The position numbers were made by a program, and so were the translations under genes. The notes beneath the pieces are model-generated. The model was not told the origin of the DNA. It did not search any database and saw nothing but the letters and a program-made list of their open reading frames with translations. Positions 1 to 6,501 of a DNA stretch of 64,000 nt are shown in pieces. Source of the DNA: Candidatus Nitrosotenuis cloacae (lineage in GTDB: Archaea; Thermoproteota; Nitrososphaeria; Nitrososphaerales; Nitrosopumilaceae); NCBI RefSeq assembly GCF_000955905.1, contig NZ_CP011097.1, positions 287,957-351,956 of the forward strand. Direction: 5' to 3'. Position 1 is the stretch's first letter. Every line of letters begins with the position of its first letter.

Positions 1-275
1 AGCTTTGTTCCGTCATCAAAAGTAGCTTCGACTTGTATGGTGTGGATTATTTCCGGCACTCCTGGCAGGACATCATTCTTTGTTAGAACTCTTCTGCCGG
101 AGCTCATCAAGTCTGCAACGGACTTGCCGTCCCTTGCCCCTTCTAGTATATGATCAGTTATAATGGCAACTGCCTCTGGATGATTAAGCTTGAGGCCTCT
201 TGTTTTTCTCTTGCGTGCAAGCTCTGCTGCCAAAAAAATATGTAATTTATCTATCTCCCTTGGAGTCAAAAACAT
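1..275 (-). CDS. ureA: urease subunit gamma, 3' part cut by window edge
   Basis: The reverse-strand translation begins [20 protein letters not shown] and continues with the family signatures [20 protein letters not shown] and [20 protein letters not shown], which identify the small gamma subunit of nickel urease (urea to ammonia and carbamate, cytoplasmic). About 91 codons are visible of a usual ~100, so only the C-terminal tail lies outside the window; ureB and ureC are expected beyond the left edge. The ATG at 275 lies about 25-30 bases downstream of an AT-rich TATA-like stretch (298-308 on the opposite strand). The gene is divergent from the accessory genes ureEFGD. Confidence 0.93.
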   Translation of the reverse strand, partial: MFLTPREIDKLHIFLAAELARKRKTRGLKLNHPEAVAIITDHILEGARDGKSVADLMSSGRRVLTKNDVLPGVPEIIHTIQVEATFDDGTK

Positions 276-353
276 GCTTTGTTTTGATGGATCTTGTATT
301 TAATAATTCTAAGAGAGAAAAAGTATAACTTTACAAAATTCTATTATTGATCA
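276..353. promoter_or_regulatory. divergent promoter region of ureA and ureEFGD
   Basis: This 78-base AT-rich gap separates the two divergent urease transcription units. Read leftward it holds ATTATTAAATA near 297-308, about 25-30 bases before the ureA ATG. Read rightward it holds AGTATAACTT near 320-329, about 30 bases before the ureE TTG. Both fit archaeal TATA boxes serving leaderless or short-leader mRNAs. No clear inverted repeat for a regulator was seen. Confidence 0.5.
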
Positions 354-851
354 TTGCTTAAGGTTGAAAAAATTATAGGAAATGTTTTTGAGAATCCTGA
401 GCTTGCAAAAGAATTCGAGTCTAATTCATACAATGAAAACTACAAGACAGTAAGCATTTCACGCTATGATCTTGAAAAAACAAGACTAAAGCAAAAAGCA
501 TCTGATGGCACACAAATCGGGATTAATCTTGATGGTGGCAAAAAAATGGCGCACGGAGACGTGTTTTATGGTGATGATGTAAAAGTCCTAATACAACAAA
601 TCCCAGAGCAAACAATCTTGGTAAGGTTTGCAGGCCTTGAGCCAAAACTTCTCGTCCTAATTGGGCACATCATAGGCAATCTGCACAGGCCTGTCTCTTT
701 GGAGGCTGATTCTATCTCATTTCCTATTCATGATAAAGGGGAAATTGATCTGTTTAGGACGCTATTTCGGGACTATGTGGATAAAATCGAGCTAATTATA
801 GAGGAGAAAATTTTTCAGCCTCACAAATCAATGAATGTCCATGAGCACTGA
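354..851 (+). CDS. ureE: urease accessory protein UreE (nickel chaperone)
   Basis: A 165-residue protein of UreE size and layout: an N-terminal beta-rich peptide-binding domain (about 1-80) followed by a metal-binding ferredoxin-like domain (about 85-150) containing GHIIGNLHRPV. UreE brings nickel to the UreDFG-apourease complex. The C-terminus has histidines at 157, 163 and 165, a short version of the His-rich tail seen in many UreE proteins. The start is TTG with a TATA-like box about 30 bases upstream. The end overlaps ureF by 17 bases, so translation is probably coupled. Confidence 0.88.
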   Translation: MLKVEKIIGNVFENPELAKEFESNSYNENYKTVSISRYDLEKTRLKQKASDGTQIGINLDGGKKMAHGDVFYGDDVKVLIQQIPEQTILVRFAGLEPKLLVLIGHIIGNLHRPVSLEADSISFPIHDKGEIDLFRTLFRDYVDKIELIIEEKIFQPHKSMNVHEH

Positions 852-1533
852 CTTTTCCAGCCTCAGTATGATGCAGCTATCTGACTCTTTCTTCCCAGCT
901 GGGCTCTATACAATGTCAAATGGGCTTGAAACCCTATACCACCAAAAGATGGTAATCAATGCAGATGGCGTAAAAGAGCTGATTCAAACGTATTATCTGC
1001 AGCAAGTGGGGCCTGCCGACTGTGTAGCGCTTGCAAATGCATATGATTTTGCAATTCATGGGGATCTTGGTGGTGTCATGTTGGTTGATGATATTATTTG
1101 CAAAATCAAACTGGTAAAGGAGCAGCGAGAGGCATCGATGCGATCCGGAAGACAGCTCATCAAGTGTGTCTTAGCACTTGGGAATAACCCGCTCATCACA
1201 CAATATCACAATGAAATCATAAAATCTCACACCCCTGGGACATATCCAGTATCTTTTTCCGTTGCCGCACAAGCATTTGGCATATCAAAACAAAATGCTT
1301 GTCTGATGTTGTTTTATGGATTTGGAGTGAGTATAGTCGGAGCTGCACTGCGCCTTGGAATAATACAGCACATTGAAAGCCAGCAAATACTAGACTCACT
1401 CAAGCCAATAATCAGTGAACAAGTAAACAAGTACATCTCAAAACCATATGATCAAATTTGGCAGTTCTCGCCACAAGCGGACATTTTTCAGATGCACCAT
1501 GAAAAAATGGAAGCAAAAATGTTCATAACATAA
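835..1533 (+). CDS. ureF: urease accessory protein UreF
   Basis: A 232-residue largely helical protein whose opening, MMQLSDSFFPAGLYTMSNGLE, is the typical UreF start (LQLSDSxFPxGxFxxSxGLE), and whose SFSVAAQAFGI segment is also conserved in the family. UreF bridges UreD and UreG during nickel insertion and regulates UreG GTPase activity. The ATG at 835 lies inside the end of ureE; a second in-frame ATG follows two codons later. Eleven bases separate it from ureG. Confidence 0.9.
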   Translation: MSMSTDFSSLSMMQLSDSFFPAGLYTMSNGLETLYHQKMVINADGVKELIQTYYLQQVGPADCVALANAYDFAIHGDLGGVMLVDDIICKIKLVKEQREASMRSGRQLIKCVLALGNNPLITQYHNEIIKSHTPGTYPVSFSVAAQAFGISKQNACLMLFYGFGVSIVGAALRLGIIQHIESQQILDSLKPIISEQVNKYISKPYDQIWQFSPQADIFQMHHEKMEAKMFIT

Positions 1534-1544
1534 GGAGAAAGACA

Positions 1545-2195
1545 ATGCCAAAAAGAATCCCAAGAATTGGAATCGGCGGCCCAGTTGGCTCTGGAAAAAG
1601 CATGCTGATTGAAAAAATAGTTCCAGTGCTTGCAAAGCGTGGCTATAGAATCTGTGTCATATCAAATGATGTCATCTCAAAAGAAGATGCAAACAGAATC
1701 AGAAAAAACCTGGCAACAGAGCAGGGATTGCTGCCTGAAAACATGGTAATTGGAATTGCCACCGGCGGATGCCCACACACTGCAATACGTGAAGACCCCT
1801 CCATGAATTTGGCACTAATTGAGGAAATCGAGCAAGAGCATACTGAGCTTGACTTGATAATTCTTGAAAGCGGCGGTGATAATGTAATGACCACATTCAG
1901 TCCGGCTCTGGCGGATTATTTTATTTACATAGTTGATGTCTCAGGCGGAGACAAGTATCCAAGAAAGGGAGGACTCGGAATAGAATCATGTGATCTGCTG
2001 GTGATTAACAAAATTGATCTTGCTGGACTGATCAATGCCGACCTTTCAGTCATGGACAGGGATGCAAAAACACTCCGCAAAGGAAAACCGCACGTGTTTG
2101 TAAATTGCAAGAATGACACCGGCATAGAACAAGTAGTCAGTCACATTGTAGAGGATCTGCTTTTTGAGGAATTGCCAAAGGCGCATTACACATGA
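1545..2195 (+). CDS. ureG: urease accessory GTPase UreG
   Basis: A 216-residue SIMIBI-class GTPase that powers nickel delivery to urease. Walker A GGPVGSGKS lies at residues 11-19, the nickel-binding and dimerising Cys-Pro-His motif at 76-78 inside GGCPHTAIRED, then ESGGDN, and the specificity motif NKID near 146. Length is typical for UreG. An AAGGAGA sequence lies just before the ATG, giving a plausible ribosome-binding site. The stop overlaps the ureD start by 4 bases (ATGA). Confidence 0.95.
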   Translation: MPKRIPRIGIGGPVGSGKSMLIEKIVPVLAKRGYRICVISNDVISKEDANRIRKNLATEQGLLPENMVIGIATGGCPHTAIREDPSMNLALIEEIEQEHTELDLIILESGGDNVMTTFSPALADYFIYIVDVSGGDKYPRKGGLGIESCDLLVINKIDLAGLINADLSVMDRDAKTLRKGKPHVFVNCKNDTGIEQVVSHIVEDLLFEELPKAHYT

Positions 2196-3100
2196 TTCCA
2201 CTAGGAAAGCTGGAAAAAATACCGGCAGAGTTTGAGCAATACCTACAAGATGATTCCAATATTGTTGAAAAAACAGGCATTCTGAAAATCTCACTAGAGA
2301 TGGACCAAACAAAAAACAAGACCATAGTGATACATCAATATTCCAAGGCCCCACTCCTTACGCAAAAAGCGCTACATTACGATGTCGCAAATCCATCAAT
2401 GGCTTATCTGTTTTTGATGTCATCCTCAGGAGGAATTCTCCAAGGTGATAGATATCACATCGAAATATCGGTAAAAAACAAAGGAATTGCAAACATCACC
2501 ACACAGGGCGCTACACGAATCTACAAAATGGATTCCAACTACGCAACCCAGTTTGTGGACATTGATGTGGATGATAATTCCTATCTTGAATTTCTACCAG
2601 ATCAAATCATTCCGTACAAAAAATCCAGATATTTCCAGCAAGTGCAAATAACTACAGGATTCGACTCTACATTGGTATATTCAGAGGTGATAACTCCTGG
2701 GCGTGTTGCCATGGGGGAATTGTTTGATTATGATCTATGTTATCTCAGGTTGACTGCAAAAAACAAAGGCGGCAAAATTCTATTCATGGATTCTGCCCGA
2801 CTTGATCCAAAAGAGCAGCAATTTAGCCAAATTGGAGTTTTAGGAACCAAGTCTGTTTTTGGAATCCTTTACATCATAACAAAAAAGGAACAACTAGAAC
2901 AAATCTCAACTGATATAGACGTAATCTTGGATAATGTTGAGACAATTGGTGGCTACTCATTTCTACCAGAAGACTCTGGGTTGGTTGTACGACTGATTGG
3001 GAATTCCTCTGAAGACATCAAAGCCGTCATACATGACTGTGTGAGGGTTGTAAGAAAGTACATCCTGAATTCTACATTTGATCAAATTCGGAAAACCTAG
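2192..3100 (+). CDS. ureD: urease accessory protein UreD/UreH
   Basis: A 302-residue protein with UreD family features: SSGGILQGDRYHIEISV near residue 76, the TTQGATRIYKM segment near 107, LEFLPDQIIPYKKSRY and the EVITPGRVAMGE motif. UreD is the scaffold that binds apourease and channels nickel from UreG via UreF. It closes the ureEFGD accessory unit, and its start overlaps the ureG stop as ATGA. The next gene is convergent, leaving an AT-rich gap of about 114 bases in which nothing further is recognised. Confidence 0.92.
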   Translation: MIPLGKLEKIPAEFEQYLQDDSNIVEKTGILKISLEMDQTKNKTIVIHQYSKAPLLTQKALHYDVANPSMAYLFLMSSSGGILQGDRYHIEISVKNKGIANITTQGATRIYKMDSNYATQFVDIDVDDNSYLEFLPDQIIPYKKSRYFQQVQITTGFDSTLVYSEVITPGRVAMGELFDYDLCYLRLTAKNKGGKILFMDSARLDPKEQQFSQIGVLGTKSVFGILYIITKKEQLEQISTDIDVILDNVETIGGYSFLPEDSGLVVRLIGNSSEDIKAVIHDCVRVVRKYILNSTFDQIRKT

Positions 3101-3214
3101 TCTTTAGGATCATAAAATAAATTGCAAAAATCATGAGCATCATTAATTATTCATCATGCAATAATGTGATAATGACAAGACCCTTGTATTTTTGGACTCA
3201 AAGAATCCTGAATT

Positions 3215-3868
3215 TTATTTTGTATCTTTTTCCGGTTCATCCTTTAGGGTGAGATCTGGATCCTTTGGAGCAACATCAGAATAGGTGTTGTCATCTGTCT
3301 TTGCAAATTCTTCAGTTGTGGCTTGGCTCTCCTTCGGCATCTCAGTCTCTATCTTTGACTCTTTTTTCTCCTTTGATTTGCCGGAATACTGTTTTACTAC
3401 CATTATACCAATGATGACTGCAATTATGATGTAGTTGATTGGTGGGGCCAAAATTCTTGTGACATAGCCAATTTGCGGTACCACATAAAAGACCTCACCA
3501 ATGTATTCCTCTTCAGTAATTGGATAGTCAGTTCCTGGAATTGAAATTGGGTTTGCATCACCCTTTGTGCGTATTGTTTTTGATTCCTGCCGATCATCTA
3601 GTATTGCCTCGACTCGGTGCACAATTACTCTATCATGTCCGTTTGGCCTGTTAAACACAATGATATCACCAATCTGTATGTTCTCAAATGGCTCGTTTCC
3701 ATTTACCACCAAAACATCATACACTTGTAAAACAGGAATCATGCTTCCACTAGACACGACATAAAACGGGTTTTGGGTCCCAAAGACTACCTGCAGTCCA
3801 ATCCAAATTGCGGCAACACCTACTGCGACAATAATTACGTCCTTTATGATGCTCTTTGTTTTTGTCAT
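3215..3868 (-). CDS. signal peptidase I, archaeal/ER type (S26B)
   Basis: A 217-residue membrane serine protease that removes Sec signal peptides outside the cell membrane. From the ATG at 3868 there is an N-terminal membrane helix (about 7-29), the catalytic SSGSMIP with Ser42, and His84 in VIVHRVEA in place of the bacterial Lys, as in Sec11-type enzymes, plus Asp104 in KGDANP. A second hydrophobic helix (about 146-164) precedes a charged Glu/Lys-rich cytoplasmic tail of about 50 residues. A longer in-frame reading to 3922 would overlap the upstream gene; 3868 is preferred because it starts one base after that gene's stop. Confidence 0.9.
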   Translation of the reverse strand: MTKTKSIIKDVIIVAVGVAAIWIGLQVVFGTQNPFYVVSSGSMIPVLQVYDVLVVNGNEPFENIQIGDIIVFNRPNGHDRVIVHRVEAILDDRQESKTIRTKGDANPISIPGTDYPITEEEYIGEVFYVVPQIGYVTRILAPPINYIIIAVIIGIMVVKQYSGKSKEKKESKIETEMPKESQATTEEFAKTDDNTYSDVAPKDPDLTLKDEPEKDTK

Positions 3869-3869
3869 G

Positions 3870-4592
3870 CTATAGCTTGTTTCCGCAGCTTTCACAGAAT
3901 TTAGAGCCGGCCTTGTTCTCAAAGCCGCACTTGCATGTCAGTCCACTTGACTCTGATCCGTCACCTAATAGAATGATCTCGCCGATTTTTTTGATCTTTG
4001 CCCACTCTATTGTTTGATCGGATCCGTCATTTTTGGTAACTATTAGGACAACTTGGTGCGATGAATTAATTCCGACCTGCTTTGCAACTCCGACCTTTTT
4101 TGCATTAGTATCATACACTGACATGCCGGTAATTGAGCTAAATGTAGAATTCGCTGACTGTGATATTTGAGGTGATGATGGTTCCGCGGTAACTGATGGT
4201 GCTGACTGCTCAAATGAAATGGTTGGGACCTTTGGTTGTTCTGGTGCAATTGGTTTTGCAAGGCCAACTTCTCCCTCTTTTTGGAATTCCCTGTATTCGG
4301 CAATGGTGGAGCCACATGTGGTGCAGATGTACTGTCCACGCTCTTTTAGGATTAGATTCTGGGCTACCTCCTCATTTGGATTTTCAAACTCTATTTTTGG
4401 GCCGCCCTCATAGTCTTTCTCACAAGTATTACAGAAATATTTTGAAATTAGTTGAACATCAAGCCTTCCAATTGGTGCTAAGAACAGGTCAGGCCCTCCA
4501 AGATTTCCCTTTCTTTGCTGATCGTCTGTTACTTGAGCCATTACAAATCCGCCTGATCCCCGTAGTTTTTTTAGGCGAAGCTCAGCGCTCAT
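3870..4592 (-). CDS. PRC-barrel protein with N- and C-terminal zinc ribbons
   Basis: This 240-residue protein has no recognised name. The N-terminal half carries two CxxC pairs (FCNTCEK and ICTTCGS), a zinc ribbon. Residues about 155-215 (ITGMSVYDTNAKKVGVAKQV and on) look like a PRC-barrel domain. The end is a second zinc ribbon, CKCGFENKAGSKFCESCGNK. The segment between is Ser/Pro/Gln-rich and probably disordered. The ATG at 4592 is chosen because a TATA-like CATATACTTTAA (about 4617-4630, reverse strand) sits about 30 bases upstream; an in-frame ATG at 4682 would place that promoter inside the gene. It precedes the signal peptidase by one base. Its role is unknown. Confidence 0.75.
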   Translation of the reverse strand: MSAELRLKKLRGSGGFVMAQVTDDQQRKGNLGGPDLFLAPIGRLDVQLISKYFCNTCEKDYEGGPKIEFENPNEEVAQNLILKERGQYICTTCGSTIAEYREFQKEGEVGLAKPIAPEQPKVPTISFEQSAPSVTAEPSSPQISQSANSTFSSITGMSVYDTNAKKVGVAKQVGINSSHQVVLIVTKNDGSDQTIEWAKIKKIGEIILLGDGSESSGLTCKCGFENKAGSKFCESCGNKL

Positions 4593-4616
4593 ATTCTGCA
4601 ATCGAGGCCAGATCCA

Positions 4617-4630
4617 ATTAAAGTATATGT
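4617..4630 (-). promoter_or_regulatory. TATA-like box for the PRC-barrel/zinc-ribbon gene
   Basis: Read on the reverse strand this is CATATACTTTAATT, about 25-35 bases before the ATG at 4592. It supports the shorter start for that gene and a near-leaderless transcript. A second TATA-like run, GATATTTAG at 4655-4663, points rightward to the thioredoxin gene, so the 100-base gap holds back-to-back promoters. Confidence 0.45.
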
Positions 4631-4693
4631 TGTTTGATCCAAATTCGACCTGAAGATATTTAGGGCTGATTAGATGAAGCATTTTTGATTAAA

Positions 4694-5026
4694 ATGGCAC
4701 TAGGTCACATTTCAAACGCAAAAGACTGGCAGACCAAGGTAGTTGACTCTGCCAAACCTGTCTTTGTAGACTTTTGGGCCGAGTGGTGTGGACCATGCAG
4801 AATGGTAGGACCAGTCGTAGAAGAGCTAGCAAAAGACTATGATGGCAAGGTAGAGTTTGTCAAGGTAAACGTCGATGAGGCAAACGAGCTGGCAGCAAAA
4901 TACAACATCTTTTCAATTCCGACACTAATGTTGCTAAACAAAGGCCAAGTCGTAGCGCAACAAGTAGGCGCCGCATCAAAGGAATCATACAAAAACATGA
5001 TCGAGCGCGCACTTGCAAACGCCTAA
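4694..5026 (+). CDS. trxA: thioredoxin
   Basis: A 110-residue single-domain thioredoxin with the active site WCGPC (Cys32 and Cys35) inside FVDFWAEWCGPCRM, and the cis-Pro loop in FSIPTLMLL. It is a cytoplasmic dithiol-disulfide reductant. The ATG at 4694 is used; an in-frame TTG at 4685 would sit at the predicted transcription start downstream of GATATTTAG (4655-4663) and is a real alternative. It is divergent from the PRC-barrel/zinc-ribbon gene. A second thioredoxin lies at 20659-21060. Confidence 0.93.
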   Translation: MALGHISNAKDWQTKVVDSAKPVFVDFWAEWCGPCRMVGPVVEELAKDYDGKVEFVKVNVDEANELAAKYNIFSIPTLMLLNKGQVVAQQVGAASKESYKNMIERALANA

Positions 5027-5078
5027 ACTTTTCTTTTTCGATCCCAAATAATTAATATCCGTTGAATGGATTTTTGAC

Positions 5079-5606
5079 ATGTCACTAGGCGAAGTAGATA
5101 CACTCAATCTTTTAGCAGAAAAATTAGACAATCTGTTCAAGGATTCTCAAGGATATTACGAGTCATTCTTGGATGCAAACAATCTCTTCAAGCAAGGAAA
5201 GATGACTGAAAAAGAGTTTTTTGAAAAACTTGGTGACTATACCGTCGCATATTCAGCATTAGAGTTTTTGGCAGTCAAGGTAATCTTTGAGCTCAAAAAA
5301 GCACTGGATAGAGCTGGCGCTGGCGGCATGGGTGGAACACAATCGCCTGGACTGATGCCGGGAATGGGCTCGCCTGGCATGGGAATGCCTGGAATGGGAC
5401 GAGTACCAGTGATGCCTGCACAAACACCTGGCAGGCCGCCATCTGTAGTATCTGCACAGCAAGGATTCTCATCTCCTGGAACACTGCCATCACCTGATCC
5501 ATCATTGATGCCAAAATCATCTGTATCGTCTGGCGGATGCAGATCATGCGGAGCTGATTTGCGAGCTGGTGCTAAATTCTGCACAAAGTGCGGAACTAAA
5601 ACATAA
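5079..5606 (+). CDS. zinc-ribbon protein with Gly/Met/Pro-rich linker
   Basis: A 175-residue protein of unknown function. Residues about 1-75 are a charged helical region (probable coiled coil or small helical bundle). Residues about 80-145 are low-complexity, rich in Gly, Met and Pro (repeats of the GMGMPGMG kind). The last ~25 residues form a zinc ribbon, CRSCGADLRAGAKFCTKCG. The ATG lies about 25-30 bases after a TATA-like AATAATTAATAT. The tail closely resembles the zinc ribbons of the genes at 3870-4592 and 6020-6382. Such ribbons often serve protein contacts, but no partner can be named. Confidence 0.7.
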   Translation: MSLGEVDTLNLLAEKLDNLFKDSQGYYESFLDANNLFKQGKMTEKEFFEKLGDYTVAYSALEFLAVKVIFELKKALDRAGAGGMGGTQSPGLMPGMGSPGMGMPGMGRVPVMPAQTPGRPPSVVSAQQGFSSPGTLPSPDPSLMPKSSVSSGGCRSCGADLRAGAKFCTKCGTKT

Positions 5607-5626
5607 AAAATAAAAAAGTTATTTTT
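5604..5626. terminator. A/T-rich terminator between convergent genes
   Basis: Between the convergent zinc-ribbon and helical-protein genes lies a run of A on one side and T on the other (AAAAAATAAAAAAGTTATTTTT). Read in either direction it gives T-rich stretches at or just past the stop codons, as in archaeal intrinsic termination. No hairpin is needed or seen. Confidence 0.4.
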
Positions 5627-5984
5627 GCCACATTTTTTGCCAGGTCTTTGCAAAGCTGTTCATTAATTCGCCATATGCCTTTAGCTGGTCCATTCCTGCT
5701 TGGTTTGTGACATTTTCCCAGTTTCTATCAAACTGTTTGAATGCTTCTAGTGCTGCATTGTTCATTGCCTTTTGCCAGTTTTCATGAAACTCTTTGATGG
5801 TCTTCTCGCTGGACTCACTTGCTGCCTTGAGCATTACCTCATTGTACTTTGATTGAATCTCACCGCTTGTCTTTTTGAGTGTCTCAAAGTTCTGTGCCCA
5901 TTTTTTTAGCAGATTCGAGTATTCTGCCCACAAAGAATCCCAATTCTTTGATTTTGTAGTCTTGGCCGCCTTTTTCTTTGCCAT
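5619..5984 (-). CDS. small helical protein, phasin-like composition
   Basis: A 121-residue protein starting MAKKKAAKTTKSKNW, with a Lys-rich N-terminus and then almost entirely amphipathic helix rich in Trp, Lys, Glu and Gln (repeated patterns such as NWQKAMNNAALEAFKQF and SFAKTWQKMWQK). The composition recalls phasins and PhaE-type proteins associated with polyhydroxyalkanoate granules, but no diagnostic motif is visible, so this is only a suggestion. The ATG at 5984 is chosen over longer in-frame readings because those run into the upstream gene. A TATA-like CTTTATCTC lies about 28 bases before it. Confidence 0.6.
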   Translation of the reverse strand: MAKKKAAKTTKSKNWDSLWAEYSNLLKKWAQNFETLKKTSGEIQSKYNEVMLKAASESSEKTIKEFHENWQKAMNNAALEAFKQFDRNWENVTNQAGMDQLKAYGELMNSFAKTWQKMWQK

Positions 5985-6019
5985 GGTGATATAGTATAGT
6001 GATTTGAGATAAAGATTCT

Positions 6020-6382
6020 CTAATCCTGGGTTGCGCCGCATTCGGTGCAAAACTTGGCAGAAGCCGAAATCTTGGAGCCACATTCTGAGCAAAACTTGAC
6101 ATCAGAACCAGTCACCTTGTTGACATTCCCATAAGTACCTGTGATTCTTACTGCTCCTGTTGGCTCATAGTGTTCATCGTCTATGATCTCAACTGGTGCA
6201 AAGTCTTTTTCCTCAATGTATGCCAGAATTCGTGGTATGGTGTTGTCCTTGTCCTTTGGGTCCGGGATAATATCACCTAGCCAGAACGCATAGCGCATCA
6301 GCGTAAGCTCTGGTGTTGAAAACGCCAAAGTATGTGCAGACATGTAATCCTGAGCTGATTGTTTTCCGTTAAAGACCTTCAT
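6020..6382 (-). CDS. small zinc-ribbon protein of unknown function
   Basis: A 120-residue protein. Residues 1-95 form an unrecognised globular part (YAFWLGDIIPDPKDKDNTIP is a distinctive stretch), and the C-terminus is a zinc ribbon, FCSECGSKISASAKFCTECG, with two CxxC pairs. This ribbon matches in spacing those at the ends of the genes at 3870-4592 and 5079-5606. The ATG is preceded about 27 bases upstream by the TATA-like ACATTATAGG. It is divergent from the copper ATPase gene. Confidence 0.65.
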   Translation of the reverse strand: MKVFNGKQSAQDYMSAHTLAFSTPELTLMRYAFWLGDIIPDPKDKDNTIPRILAYIEEKDFAPVEIIDDEHYEPTGAVRITGTYGNVNKVTGSDVKFCSECGSKISASAKFCTECGATQD

Positions 6383-6450
6383 GGAGTGAATTTGATTTGT
6401 AGACCTATAATGTTTACTGGGAATATTTTACGAATTTTAGGCATCGCCTA

Positions 6451-6464
6451 TTTACAATTGTAAA
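6451..6464. promoter_or_regulatory. cop-box-like palindrome upstream of the copper ATPase
   Basis: TTTACAATTGTAAA is a perfect 14-base palindrome containing TACAATTGTA, which matches the TACAnnTGTA operator described for CopY-type copper repressors of Gram-positive bacteria. It lies 37 bases before the copA ATG and directly upstream of the TATA-like TGTTTAACT (6471-6479). Immediately to its left is another inverted repeat, TAGGC-ATC-GCCTA (6438-6450). Which archaeal regulator would bind is not shown by the window. Confidence 0.5.
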
Positions 6465-6501
6465 GTATTCTGTTTAACTATGGTTTTCCAGTAGGGATAT
6501 C

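Noticed and set aside
3101..3214. Small RNA of box C/D type in the gap after ureD
   Set aside because: Short inverted stretches exist, but no paired C and D boxes with guide spacing could be identified.
4593..4682. N-terminal extension of the PRC-barrel/zinc-ribbon protein to the ATG at 4682
   Set aside because: A TATA-like box at about 4617-4630 falls inside the extension and points to the ATG at 4592; the extra residues look non-conserved.
5237..5653. Reverse open frames rich in Pro and Gly opposite the zinc-ribbon gene
   Set aside because: They mirror the Gly/Met/Pro repeats of the real gene, which has a zinc ribbon, TATA-like box and ATG start.
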